From assembly GCA_009746045.1 (NCBI GenBank), contig RPFO01000017.1, positions 3,039,002-3,103,001 of the forward strand: a DNA stretch of 64,000 nt, read 5' to 3'. The position numbers and the translations under genes are program-made. This document shows, one piece after another, positions 20,923 through 42,056 of the stretch (its first letter is position 1; each line of letters opens with the position of its first letter). This DNA is from Mesostigma viride (lineage: Eukaryota > Streptophyta > Mesostigmatophyceae > Mesostigmatales > Mesostigmataceae). Below the pieces are notes generated by a model. That model had not been told where the DNA came from. It ran no database searches and saw only the letters and a list, made by a program, of their open reading frames with translations.

Positions 20923-23537
20923 TAAAAAAAATTAAATTAAATTATAACATGCCTCCGTGGGGAGGTCATGTAGCACATATTCCATGATGGATGGGGTGGA
21001 GGAAGCCGCGTGATCGAACTATACGAACGCTAGGCTATCTAGAAAATCCTAACTACACTACTCATCAAAACGCCTCCTCCGTTTGGGGGGAGGTGGCTTG
21101 CCCACAGGGTCGGGCGTGTGCGCCTTGACAATCTTCTTCCACCGCGTCTTGTCCTGCATGACAGTCCAAAGACGGGAGAGAGAGTGTATGCGGTGCTCAA
21201 ACTGGGCTGGGACCACTAGGTCGTCCAGCAACATCTGAACGTAGTTGGTGACAGGTTTCCCTACCCTTTTGGGAATGTCCGCGGGGCCAGGCCAGGTCAG
21301 AATATGCCGCCCTGGCTGGCCAAGCCGCTGGGGGCCGGCCAGACCAAGGGTGGTGTCGACCTGGCTAGTGCGGGCAAGGTGTCCTACAAATGCTATCCTA
21401 CGCAGCCTGCCTAATCTCGTCCGAAACACGAGGCATGCCATGATACAAAGACTCTGATGACGGACGCTCGGAAAAACCTACGTTAAGGACCTGCCGGAGC
21501 ATCCTGTAAACTGTGCCGTCGAGCCGAGCTGCCAGTTTGGGTGGGAGGGTCCACGCCTCGGCGCCATACGTGAGCACCGTGAGGACGAGGACCTTGACGA
21601 GCATGCGTTTGCGGTGCCCGTCCAGGCCCTTCGAGCGCCAGTAAGGTGTGAGCGAACGGAGCTTGGCCCAGGCGAGGGCGATGCGGGTGTCCACATCGTC
21701 GTCGGTGTCAGGAAGCCAGCTCCCCAACAGCTTGAAGCGGTCGCGGAACGGGACCTCCGTCCCGTCGAGCAGGCGCGGCAGCGGTGGTTTACTGGAGGCC
21801 CCTATCACCATCGCCTCAGTCTTGACACTAATCTCCAACCCCACCGCCCGCGCCTCCGCGGCCAGGCCCAGGCAGTCCAGCCAGGTCTGAATGTGCTCGG
21901 GGCGCTCGATGAGGGTGGTATCATCCGCATAAATCAGGTCGGCAAGGCAGTACCCCGGTCTAACCCCGCCGTGCTCTTTCACGTTAAGTATGTCCAAGCC
22001 TGGCTCGGCGAACCCCTTAAGAGCAGTAAAGCGCGCACGTGCCCGGCGCATGACGTGATCCACGACAATAATGAACAGGTATGGGGACAGGACACAACCT
22101 TGCCACACCCCGTGGTGAAGGGGGAATGGTGGAGTGGTGCCCTCCGCAGTCCGCACTACTGCCTGTGAGCCCTCATACAGTCGGCGAATGGCAGCAATAA
22201 ACGCAGGTGGTACCCGATCCAGAGCTAGGATGGCCCAAAGAGCCTCCCAGAGAACCGTGTCAAAGGCCTTGATATAGTCAACAAAAATGAAGACCAGCGG
22301 CAAACTGTCAGGGGGAAGTCGACGCACCTCCTCCATCAACCGGCGCGCGACAAACACAGCCATGACAGTGTTACGACCACTACGGAAACCCATCTGAGAC
22401 TCACCCAGGTGTGGGTCCAGCGCGGCGCGGAGCCTGTGCAGCATCATGCGCATGAAGACCTTCAGCGCGGCGCTCTGGAGGCAGACACCCCGGTAGTTGC
22501 CGGGGTCAGCAGCAGAGCCCTTCTTGTACAGCATGACGCGGATGGCCGTCTGCCACTCAGCAGGCGGAGGCTCGTCAGAGAGCAGGACACGGTTGCAGAA
22601 CGCCAGCAGAAGATCCCTAACCGCCAGATCAGGGGTCTTCAGCAGCTCAGCAGAAAGGTGGTCGGCACCGACCGCTGCATCGTACCGCAGACGAGCAAGG
22701 GCGCCGTCCAATTCCTCCAAAGTGAAGGGGTGGACGACGTCGTCAGTGGCAAGGCAGCCCTCCTTCAAGGCGGGGACTTGGTAGTCCGCGGCCGAGGAGG
22801 GGGGCGCCGGTGGCGGCGGGGGTCCGGCGACCCCGAGGCGGGCGGCCGTCTCGGGGTGCAGCGGCGGGGGGGGGCGCGAGCCCCACCGGTCAAGGAAACA
22901 TTGTGGGCCAACCAGCGGTCAAGGCTTACCGGCGCCGTGCCGTCCCCCGTGTGCTCCACCGGGGTGCGCTGCCGCCGGCCGCCGAGCCGGTCGAGGTGGT
23001 ACCACATGTCCTTGCCCTGGTTGCGGGCCTGGCAGGCCTTGGCATCCGCGATGCACTGGGCCGCCTCCGCGTCCTGAGCGTGCTCGTAGGCCTCCACAAG
23101 GGCGGCCTTGAGCAATGGTTTCTGCAGCGGGTCCCGGTTACGCTTGAGGCGGTGCCGGGCGGCAAAGACCTTGGGGTCCTGGCGGTAGAGCGGGCCGGGG
23201 CGGCGGCGGGGCATGACCGGCAGGTGCCGGGCCGCCAGCAACGGGGCACGGGCCGCAAAGCCCGCAAAAATGGCTGCGTTGGGGGCACCCGTGTCTAGCT
23301 CGTCGACGTCCGCCCGGGCGTCCAGGGCCCGGACAGGTACTCCCGGCGGCACCGGTTCCGCTCGTGCTCGGCGTCCGTCCAGTCCTCAGGATCTCCCTTG
23401 ACCGGACGTAGAGCAGACCAGTCAGGGCGGACCAGTGCGGCGCGGCGCTCGGGGACGTGGAACCGGAGCCGAAGGGTCGCGCGCACCAACCGGTGGTCAG
23501 AGCACACCGTGGGCGTGTCAAACACTCGGTGTCAAAC
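20923..23537 (-). mobile_element. LINE family B (APE-type), 5'-truncated, with target duplication
   Basis: A 2.6-kb insertion flanked by a perfect 11-bp duplication ACGCTATCTAT (20912-20922 and 23538-23548). On the minus strand it holds the end of an APE endonuclease with the conserved SDHRLV, then a full reverse transcriptase, then a C-terminal domain. The 3' end is a hairpin (CCTCC/GGAGG) followed by a (TTTAA)n-like tail and a short T run. Reading is split over at least three frames, so the copy is inactive. Confidence 0.9.
21398..22768 (-). CDS. Family B reverse transcriptase
   Basis: 456 codons open. Motifs in order: NYRGVCLQSAALKVFMRM; FRSGRNTVMAVFVARRL; motif A FIFVDYIKAFDTVLWE; motif B HHGVWQGCVLSPYLF; motif C LIYADDTTLIE; then VKTEAMVIG and FKLLGSWLPDTDDDVDTRI. 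C-terminal continuation in another frame at 21058-21441 (RLRRIAFVGHLARTSQVD, ending KPPPPKRRRRF). Upstream frames 22765-23352 and 23138-23539 give the linker and the endonuclease end. The SDHRLV motif marks the apurinic endonuclease class. The clade is not determined. Confidence 0.85.
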   Translation of the reverse strand: MKEGCLATDDVVHPFTLEELDGALARLRYDAAVGADHLSAELLKTPDLAVRDLLLAFCNRVLLSDEPPPAEWQTAIRVMLYKKGSAADPGNYRGVCLQSAALKVFMRMMLHRLRAALDPHLGESQMGFRSGRNTVMAVFVARRLMEEVRRLPPDSLPLVFIFVDYIKAFDTVLWEALWAILALDRVPPAFIAAIRRLYEGSQAVVRTAEGTTPPFPLHHGVWQGCVLSPYLFIIVVDHVMRRARARFTALKGFAEPGLDILNVKEHGGVRPGYCLADLIYADDTTLIERPEHIQTWLDCLGLAAEARAVGLEISVKTEAMVIGASSKPPLPRLLDGTEVPFRDRFKLLGSWLPDTDDDVDTRIALAWAKLRSLTPYWRSKGLDGHRKRMLVKVLVLTVLTYGAEAWTLPPKLAARLDGTVYRMLRQVLNVGFSERPSSESLYHGMPRVSDEIRQAA

Positions 23538-23651
23538 ACGCTATCTATGGCCCGGGGATATTTTGCCCAAGCTAGACAAACAACTTATCCAAATGACCTG
23601 CCCATACATTCCTGCAAAGTTCCCCCACTTCTTATAAATTATATCTGGGCT

Positions 23652-23859
23652 GTTTCCGGCCCCACCGTCTAGGTCATCTAGTCGCTCTACACGTAAGCCA
23701 GCCGTAATTTCAATGCATGCACACGGATACATATTTCCATCACCATTCATCTTCATCATCCTGAACGACTCGAACACGCGGACAAGATAACGGCAGGCTC
23801 CAGCTACCATGGTCCGGATATTCTCCCGATTTCTGGCCTGCGCTGGTTGTCTCCTTGAT
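23652..23859 (+). mobile_element. Family R short retroposon, full-length-looking copy R1
   Basis: 208 bp from GTTTCCGGCCCCACC to TTGTCTCCTTGAT. Its target duplication ATATCTGGGCT lies at 23641-23651 and, displaced by a later insertion, at 25394-25404. The right-hand end is kept in every other copy (24669, 27022, 38814, 54719), so I take it as the 3' end. No protein is apparent. The opposite strand carries a GTTCGAGTC resembling a pol III B box, which is weak evidence. Confidence 0.75.
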
Positions 23860-25384
23860 TAATTAATTAATAAGCACGTGACTGCGTCACGTGGGTGCCA
23901 ATACAGAGTAAAGGAACCTTCAACCCTATATCAAAGAATATATACACAGCGAGAAGGAGGGAGGGCGCCCTAGCTTCTCTCACTGCCGCAGGTGGGCAGG
24001 CCACAGAGCGCTCTCTCCACGGCATGGTGCCGGGCCAGGCGCAACACTGTGGGTGCAATACAACCAGTGCAATACCATAGGTAGGCTGACGCATAGCTTA
24101 TGCTACAAATGTGAGGTGGGCTCAAGACGTCGGCTAATTAACTGAAGGCGCAAGCTGATGGCCACAAGGTGCCAGAGCTAATTGAAGGTACTATAACGCT
24201 GTGCGCTAATATCGTTTCAAGTGCTGTAATGCCTAAGCTATCCCATCATCGATTGCCCCCATCTAGACAACTAGCTGGAGTGCTCTATCCCGGGGAAGCC
24301 CGGGGGGGCTTCCACAGTTTCTTGTTGACATAGAGCTAGACCTTTTCAGTGGTTTTCCATTTGCGGGTATTTCCTCGTAAATGGTGGGAGAGCGATCGCA
24401 GCAATGGTGCTCACCACTAGACACTCCCGGCCAGTTAGGCTCGAAACACACGCCCTGATCAAGCATGCTGTTTCCGGCCCCACCGTCTAGGTCATCTAGT
24501 CGCTCTACACGTAAGCCAGCCATAATTTCAATGCACAAGGATACACATTTCCATCACCATTCATCTTCATCATCCTGAACGACTCGAAAACGCGGAAAAG
24601 ATAACGGCAGGCTCGAGCTACCATGGTCCGGATTCTCCCGATTTCTGGTCTGCGCTGGTTGTCTCCTTGATAGAGGTCCCCGCCCGGCCCGCCAGTACAC
24701 TTGGGGATTCTCGGGGTTGGTCGTTGTGGCGGATGTAGTCGGGCCACTGATCGCGGCGTTGCTGCTGCTGGGCTGGCGTCAGGTCGTCGTCAAGCGACCA
24801 GGAGGTGTCCACCAGCTTCTTGCGGCGAGAGAGGAACCGAACTCGGGCTGTGATGTCGCTGAAGGTGAGGACCACTGGAGGGGGCCCAGCCTTGGCCCGT
24901 GGATGGCCGGGGCAGGCGGTAGGCGCCCTGCAGTATCGCACCTGGCAGCTGCATGCACGCCAAGAGCTGTTTCTTCAGCTCGTCGAGAAGAGAGTCTGGG
25001 GTCTCCTCCGGCAGCATGTCGAAGCGCCTGAGGATGACCCGGCAGCGGCGACGGTCGCGGTCAGCGGCCTCGCGGCCCGTGTCTTCCAGCTCCTGGAGCT
25101 TGGTGGTGATGGCGGTCGTGGTAGAGGATGCCTGGCTCTTGAGCAGGTCCGCCCAGGAGGCGCGAGTCGAGGGGTCATCGCTAGCCCTACCAGCAGGTTG
25201 GGCGGCGATGGTGGCCGTTCGCTCGGCGATCTCGGGGACCTGCGTGGCCAGGGCGTCTACCTTGGCAGCAACTGCCTCAAGTTTCACGGTGCCTTGGCCG
25301 AATCGGCCTTCCACCTGGTTAAGGCGGGTGGTCACAGTGGCTGTGGCCTCGGAAACTTTGGTGGCAATGTGCCCTTGCGTAGCC
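23860..25384 (-). mobile_element. Family C ORF1-only retroposon
   Basis: Inserted exactly at the 3' terminus of R1 with a 9-bp duplication CTCCTTGAT (23851-23859 and 25385-25393). The 3' end is a perfect hairpin CACGTGACTGCGTCACGTG (23875-23893) followed by (TTAA)n. It encodes an ORF1-like protein and no RT. An R element sits inside it at 24336-24669, and the sibling copy at 49650-50488 shows the empty site. Confidence 0.8.
24336..24669 (+). mobile_element. Family R copy R2, nested in family C
   Basis: The part 24470-24669 matches R1 at high identity. The stretch 24336-24469 is not in R1 and may be a longer 5' part or a second insertion. The empty site in the sibling C copy (about 50098-50104) implies a short duplication ATAGAG. 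The insertion cuts the ORF1 tail from the 3' UTR. Confidence 0.65.
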
Positions 25385-25410
25385 CTCCTTGATATATCTG
25401 GGCTATTCAC
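24673..25410 (-). CDS. Family C ORF1-like protein
   Basis: The N-terminal half (25410-24960) is coiled-coil-like, with heptad-rich text such as VKLEAVAAKVDALATQV. It is followed by an RRM-like core RRCRVILRRFDMLPEETPDS and, after a frame change near 24930, RVRFLSRRKKLVDTSWSLDD and DLTPAQQQQRRDQWPDY. Coiled coil, RRM and basic C-terminal domain is the layout of L1-type ORF1p, an RNA-binding chaperone. The reading frame is broken. Confidence 0.65.
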
Positions 25411-27225
25411 ATGGTCAAAATAATCTTTAAAACTTTGTTTTTAAACTTTGTTTGAGTTATTGATTTCCCCTCAAAATGGGTACTTTTTTGAGCCACGAAA
25501 AATAAACCTAATCATCAACACATCGCGAGTGGGGTCATCCATACCAAGGAGACAACCAGCGCAGGCCAGAAATCGGGAGAATCCCGACCATGCATGGTAG
25601 CTCGAGCCTGCCGTCATCCATACATTCGAAATTCCACTGTCAGAGTGCATGGGGGGAAACACAACCCCAAAGTTCGAGCTCATTCTGACAAGCGTAGCTC
25701 AAGTTATTGATTTTCCTGTGATGCCACCTGGGCAGACACTAAAAGAGAATTGAGCTAGTGCTGAGCCAAAATGACATGTGTTTTGCCACCCTAGACACCC
25801 AAAAACATGCCCACTTTGATCACGGCCGGAGTGTGAGGAGGATGCCGGGAGCGTCATGCATGCATACGCCCCACTCCTCCATCGGCACAGCCAACCTTGC
25901 GAGTCTAGCTACCCTGAACAACAAGGCTCCAAACGGAGATAATTGTTCCGATTTAACTTAACTTAGTTGCAGACGATATTTGTAACTTTCGTGTAATTAT
26001 TTTCTAATTATGAGATAAGCATAGTACTCTGTGGCATGTTCATATGCATGTGCATGACACACAAGTACTTACTTACGCGGGGCGCACGCAAGTTTGCCAG
26101 TGGGTTGCGATGGGAGCATGCGTTAATGTACACTGACCTCTTCCTGGCTCCTCTAAGGCTAGCTCCCGCGTCCCTTATACCCGGCCAGCGTCGATCAAGC
26201 TGACATGGGCATTTTGCTCCCCAGTAGCTGCGCGGTCAACATCCACCATGCACGTACGTGCATGGAGATGCGGTGCGCACCACATCTCCCTTGCCTGGCA
26301 CGCTCTTCACCAACTAGTTTAAACTTTTGTGTAATTATTCTGATCAGGCACTCCGCAAAGGTGAAAACCTTTGCGTTCAGTGCCGGGCCGCGGAAAACGC
26401 GGAAAACGCGATCTGCAAATGAATCCGACCGGGTAATTATTTTTCTAATGAGATTAGCATAGTACTCCGTGGCATGCCTTTGCGCATGACACGCAAGTAC
26501 TTCTTCACCAGCTAGTATAGAGCCCTCTGGCAGATGCAAGGCCTAGGGCCCCTAGCCGGCAAGCTCGAGAAGATGCAGGACCTAGGGACCAAGGTCCTGG
26601 TCCTCCCGGTTCTCAGCCGCAGGCCAGTGCCATGCTATATCAAGGAGGCAACCAGCGCAGGCCAAATCAAGGAGACAGCGCAGGCCATACGCACAAACAA
26701 CCAGCGAGTGCTATACATACAAATTTTCATTGTGTATTAATTATTGAAAAAAATATCTGGACAACAATCTTTAAGGTTGACCACAATCAGGGCAGATCTG
26801 CTTCTGCTGCATGTGCCTGTTTGCAGTGCACTACACTCGTTATCGACAGTGTATACATTATACGCTAGTCAAAGATGAGTTTAGTGAGATCAACGATATT
26901 TCCATCACCATTCATCTTCATCATCCTGAACGACTCGAACACGCGGACAAGATAACGGCAGGCTCGAGCTACCATGGTCCGGATTCTCCCGATGTCTGGC
27001 CTGCGCTGGTTGTCTCCTTGATATTACACACGCGTCCGCCACAAGAATGAATAATCATATGCGGGAGCCCACGTCGTGATAAGTGATAACTAGGCACCTC
27101 CCCACAAACACAGTTGTTCCCCTGCCAAGGAGGGGCCGGCATGTTGCCATTTTGTTTAGTTTCTTGACGGCTGTAACACATCACATACTTTGTACAATCC
27201 CGGCCTGATCGCGGGAGCGTGCTAT
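25405..27225. other. Repeat-rich spacer downstream of the aminotransferase gene
   Basis: It holds a reversed R-like fragment (25547-25622), two copies of a local repeat containing GCATAGTACTC and CATGACAC (25990-26075, 26435-26510), a SINE fragment (26340-26432), two tiny R ends in tandem (26638-26690) and a 5'-truncated R copy (26897-27022). No gene is recognised. Confidence 0.6.
26340..26432 (-). mobile_element. tRNA-related SINE, 5'-truncated copy
   Basis: A 93-bp insertion with a perfect 9-bp duplication GTAATTATT (26331-26339, 26433-26441). The related local repeat at 25990 shows the uninterrupted site. It contains a perfect hairpin CGCAAAGGT-GAAA-ACCTTTGCG and is nearly identical to part of the longer copy at 49369-49616. 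Confidence 0.8.
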
Positions 27226-37359
<10,134 letters not shown>

Positions 37360-38099
37360 GGCTACCCCAAAATAAGGGAGATTAACAGACAACAAGCTGC
37401 TCGACGCAGAATGGCTTCAGCGTGCTGTCACGGCCTACAGCTTAGCGTGGCTCCCCTTCGTGAGTGGATGATGCAGTTGTTAACTCGAGGAATTATGATC
37501 CACCGTTTTCCGGATAGCGGTTTTCCTTTGGCTTGCCAGGTTCTGAGCAAATGGAGCTAACCAGCCTCCAGAAGTTGTCCGTATAATCTGCGTAGGTGGG
37601 GTGACGGGTCGGCTAACAGAGCATAACTACCAATAGTAACTAGGTTTCAATCGATCACCTGCCAAGTGTCCGGATCTCTGGGCGGATTTGCGTGCATTCA
37701 GCCGCGCAATATGTTTCTCGCCCAATTGCCCCGTGCGGCCGACCGGCCGTGCCCTGTTGGTGTCGTGAAACTTGAAGCAGAACTGCAGAATACACCGTCC
37801 GCATTGGAAGTTTTAAATAAATAATTAGCTTCTGGAAAATGTTCTGGCTGAAAACCATAAAAAAAACAAAAGAAAATTAATTAATTAACTCCGGGGGCTG
37901 AGGACTGGACTCAACAAACAAACAAACAAAATTAATTAATTAACTCATGTGGGCACGGGGTCGTCGCCCTGTGAGAAAACAAACAAACACTTTATATTAT
38001 ATAATATAAAGTACATAAAACCTTCGAAAATACCTTGCCGGACAGGCGGGGAACATGAAATATCGTGAAAATCGAAAAAAACCCGCGAGACGCAGGCCG

Positions 38100-38172
38100 A
38101 GCGCGGGCCGGGTGAGGCGCGAACCAAGTGAACCGCTTTTGCATCCAGCAATCCAAGCTCTACCGGCTGCCT
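38100..38172 (-). repeat. tRNA-like (SINE head?) remnant
   Basis: On the minus strand, GGCAGCCGGTAGAGC resembles a pol III A box and GGTTCGCGCC a B box. They lie about 45 bp apart, the normal tRNA spacing. The stems do not pair well, so this is not a working tRNA and may be a SINE head. Confidence 0.4.
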
Positions 38173-38813
38173 CGGCAGGGCACGTCGGTCGGTACTCAGT
38201 AGAGGCTGAGGCCTGAGCGTGTCTACAGATGTACATGTAAGATGTACTACTCATGTGCGATACTTATGGGCCTTGAGCAATTAAATAGGGTATCACTGAC
38301 CTGAGACCTCCACTGACTATAGCCTGTGGCCGCCGAAAGGGGGGCCGCCGGGCCGGGTTGGGGACGGCGTGTACCATATCTACTGTACCAAACAAACAAA
38401 AGAAGTTTAATTAAATAAGTACCCACGTGCCTTGAACGGCTGCAGGACAAACAAACAAACAAAAGGTTTTAATTAAATAATAAAAACCCGGGACTCTAAC
38501 TGGCTCCCCAACAAACAATCCAGGGTTATTCGTAATGCAAATACGGCAAAAATTGACCCATAATAACAAACTTCCAATGCGGACGGTGTATGTTTGTGCG
38601 AGCAATCTGCGACGCGTAGTTATCATGGCCTTTCGATGTTTTCCCACGTGGCAATCAACTGGTTTACCGCCGTCCCAAGTCACGTCGCGGCCGGGTCGTC
38701 GGCGGGCCGGCGCGGGCACTGTAGAATGTATGTACCCCCCCCCCCCCCCCCGGCCGTTTCAAATTCTCAGGTTTAAAATCATGAGACTCTGGATTTGACC
38801 TCCACTAGTAGTA

Positions 38814-38837
38814 TCAAAGAGACAACCAGCGCAGGCA
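38814..38837 (-). mobile_element. 24-bp family R insertion
   Basis: Only the terminal TCAAAGAGACAACCAGCGCA plus four bases are present, flanked by AGTAGTA on both sides. The homologous repeat at about 13050 lacks it, giving an empty site. AGTAGTA is itself repetitive, so the duplication is less certain. Confidence 0.6.
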
Positions 38838-39484
38838 AGTAGTATAATTGAAGTAGAAAGGATTTTAGCTTAGTAGATTAATCGAATCAAAGTAGCCTTC
38901 TGTGATTCTTTCTTCTGCTTCTTTCTTACGGTAAGATTCTTTAAGATCGTGAGCCCTGGATTTGTCGGACCCCCGCAGTCTTAAACATGGGGGGGGGGGG
39001 GGGGGGGGGGTACAGTAGTAGACCGGCTCACTTTGTAGTACAATCATTCACGCCTTAAGTTATGATGTTGGCTTAAGTTGGGTCGCAGTTCGGTTGGCTG
39101 CACCGCACGTGGGCTACCGTACGTATACGGCGATTGGCGAACCCCGGCCAACCTCTTGCCGGCTGACGGAAGGCTGTACTAGCAAAAACCCAAAAGCCGC
39201 AATTAGAATTCCATGCGGATCTTGGTCACTGCACTTGTCCATGAACGGGCTCTACCGTACTAGGCAGCGGCTTCAGTTGCCGCCGGTTTGGCCACCCCCG
39301 GCCCGGCCGGCCACTGCACCAACAATATCATAGTATGCCGGCTATCTATGGTGACGGTGTCATGAGCCATATGAGTGAACGGCTAACGGCCGGCCGGGCT
39401 ATCATGGCCGCCTTCAGTTTCATTGTCATGATAATGATGAGGGTTGTTAGTGCGGTGCTCCGGCTCCGACGGACCGACATGGCG

Positions 39485-40110
39485 ACATATTTTGCCGGGA
39501 GGTAGGACCTGTCCAAGTCTCCTCATGTACATAGTAAACCTGACCGTGCCGTCTAGCTTAGCCGCTAGCTAGTGTGTCCGTTCACGAGTGAGTGTCCACG
39601 CCTCGGCGCCGTACATACGGCGGGTAAGCCGACCGACCGTGAGGACAAGGACCTTGAAGAGCATGCGCTTGCGGTGCTCGCCCGGCCCATGCCCTTCGAG
39701 CGCCACTCACTGTAGGTAGTCATCATGCCTTGCTCAAGAGAACGGAGCCTGGCTCAGGCCAGATCGATGCGGATGTCCACATCGTCGGCGGTGTCATGGA
39801 GCATGCTCCCCAACAGTTTGAAGCGGTCACGGAACGGGACAACCGTCCCGTCGAGCTGTCGCAGCAGCGGTGGGCGACTCATGGAGGCCCCCGCCAATCA
39901 CCATGATCGCCTCAGTTTTGACAAGCGAATCTCCAACCCGGCCCACCGCCCGCGCCTCCAAGCCCAGATGACAGTCCAGCCAGGTCTGAATGTGCTCGCG
40001 GCGCGCGATGAGGGTGGTGTCATCCGCATAAATCATGTCGGCCAAGCGCGGCCGGTAGCCAGTGCCAACCCCGCCGTGCCGTGCCGTGTCGGCGGCCGCT
40101 CGCGCTCCGT
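39485..40110 (-). mobile_element. Degraded LINE fragment related to family B
   Basis: On the minus strand ADMIYADDTTLIARREHIQTW (motif C) and a downstream part resembling FKLLGSMLHDTADDVDIRI are recognisable, with many gaps and frame changes. It is clearly older than the family B copy at 20923-23537. Confidence 0.7.
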
Positions 40111-42056
40111 CATCATTGGTCTAGATACAACATCAATCTATCTACAACATCAAGCCAACTCGATTCCGTAATTGCCAGGGAATCATCATAATTGTTGACT
40201 GTTGTACACATTCAGTTGGGTAAGTAGCTGGTCAGCCACAACGTGGTACCCCTTTGCCTAACGTTATTACCATTGGTTGATAAAAATACCCATTTACCCA
40301 TGATTTACTCGGAAAATGGTTTCAGTACTGTTGTTGTTGTGTCATGCTGCCGGTTGTCACATGACGGTTGTTGTTGTTGATGGCCCACGCCGCACATGGG
40401 CAGCAGAGATATTTTGAGAAGGCTGAGGGGTGAGGGCAAGGACACTAAACAGCCCACGCTGCTCCCAGTGTCGCAGGCGGCGTACTTTGTACTGCACAGT
40501 TGTTCGTACGTTCGGCCGACCCTGTTCGCACCTGTCTTTTGTACTGGGGACAACAGCAACATCCAGCTTGCCGACTGCCGAGTGCCGAGGGTGACTGAGC
40601 CGAGTGGCTACTGCCTCGACATATTTTGTACAACTCGGTAGACACGTGGACAATGGATGAATTAATTAATTAATTAGACTCGTGCTCCCGTTGGGGAGCC
40701 GTCACGGAGCATTAACGTGGACGGCCGGGACACTGGATGCTCGCGGCCAACAAGCAAAACAGTAACTATCATGAGTATGCCTGCGCCCGGCCCTGCCAGC
40801 GCCGGCCGGCAGCGGCCGGCTGGCTCAGCTGGCTTTGATGTCGGCAAAGTGAAAAGTGAAAAGTGAAAAGTGAAAAGTGAGTGCTAGTTTTCAAAGTGAG
40901 CGGTGCGGCACGAGTAAGCCCATGCGGCACGAGAAAGCTTACTGACACCAAAGCAGCCGTGGTCGGGTGACTACCGTACTGAGGCGGTTTACTATCCGTC
41001 TCAGTTCCGCCTCCGTCTGGCGGGAACCGACTCCGTCATGAGCAATCATGCGTCGCGCTTGGCTATTGGCGCAAGAACGGCACTGAATACAAGCCGTGTG
41101 GGACCCTGGGCCCAACCGTACAATGACCAGGCCCAACCCCTTAGAGCTTTTCCATGCTGTCCGGCTGGGACGCAACAGGGTGTTTACTTGCATTCCTCAC
41201 GGTGACCTTACGGCGCGTGTCACTTGGCTCCCCTGGTCACATACCGGCACACTACACCGGCACAGTTGGTAACCAGCAGGTCGATACGTGGTACCTCTTA
41301 ACCTAACGATATTCCTATTGGTTAATAAAAAAATACTCATTTACCCGGAAAAAAAGGGAAAAGTGAAAAACCATAAGCAGGCGAGGGTCGTTCTTCCGAT
41401 ACGGCCATATCATGTTGTTGTTGTTGTTGTTGTTGTTGTTGATTCCCACGCCGCACATGGGCAGCAGGTCGTATCTTACAGTATCTTACTATACCCATTC
41501 TGAAGCACTGTGCAAGCAGGGAACCTGTAAGAATGCAGACATACTGTGATACCCCGGCGGTCTCTGCCGCCCATGTGCGGCGTGGACAACACCCCGGCGG
41601 TGGCTGACGCCAAGCCGCCCCTATCCCCGGAAGAATAATCTCTGCAGTCTGCAGCCTTTGCTCGAGGCCGCACCAGCGCGGGACGCACATTCGAGCCAAC
41701 CAGAGACCCGGTTTCACATCGGTACGTCTGTGTCGCGTTCCAGCCAATCATATCAAGGGCAGGTCGCCACCGGCATGACAGTGTAGTCGTGTCCACGTCT
41801 GACTGGAAAGACTCAGTCCGATTTTGCGATTTCGTGGGGTAAACGTGAGATCATAAGAGCAAAAAGAGATTGGCAGCAACAAGCCGGATGCACATCGACG
41901 CTTGGCGGGACCAGGCCCGACGTCATTTAAGGGGATCTTTTTTATAAAGCCACGCTTGCCAGTTCGACAAAAGCGATGGGAGCAGTACAGTCGGCGACTT
42001 GTACAGTCGGCGACTTCAAGGTAGGACGTTACCAAGCACGAACGAACAACGCCCCA
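40111..42056. other. Spacer upstream of CDSP32
   Basis: It contains a 63-bp family A insertion, three copies of the CCCATGTGCGGCGTGGG core (40384, 41445, 41570), a short GTGAAAA-type run (40846-40878) and the CDSP32 promoter, in which no motif stands out. ACGTTATT/ACGATATTCCTATTGGTT-like text near 40260 and 41305 is a dispersed pair. Confidence 0.5.
40652..40714 (-). mobile_element. 63-bp family A 3'-end insertion
   Basis: It contains only the (AATT)n tail and the CCCGTTGGGGAG hairpin end of LINE family A. It is flanked by an 8-bp duplication ACGTGGAC (40644-40651 and 40715-40722). Confidence 0.75.

Larger units (their letters stand above)
37360..39480. other. GGAT upstream region and retroposon debris
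   Basis: 37360-37600 should contain the GGAT promoter; no motif stands out. From 37780 to 38590 there is an inverted pair of about 22 bp (TACACCGTCCGCATTGGAAG and its complement). Inside it are several (CAAA)n runs joined to TTAATTAA stretches, a 24-bp perfect palindrome at 37989-38012 and a tRNA-like stretch. 38759-38990 is a second copy of the 13.0-kb repeat. Poly-C (38738) and poly-G (38989) runs are present. Confidence 0.5.

Noticed and set aside
24336-24669. Helitron (TC...CTAG ends) for the R2 insertion
   Set aside because: On the minus strand the ends read TC and CTAG, but the empty site shows a duplicated 5- to 6-bp target, which Helitrons do not make, and other R copies do not keep the CTAG end.
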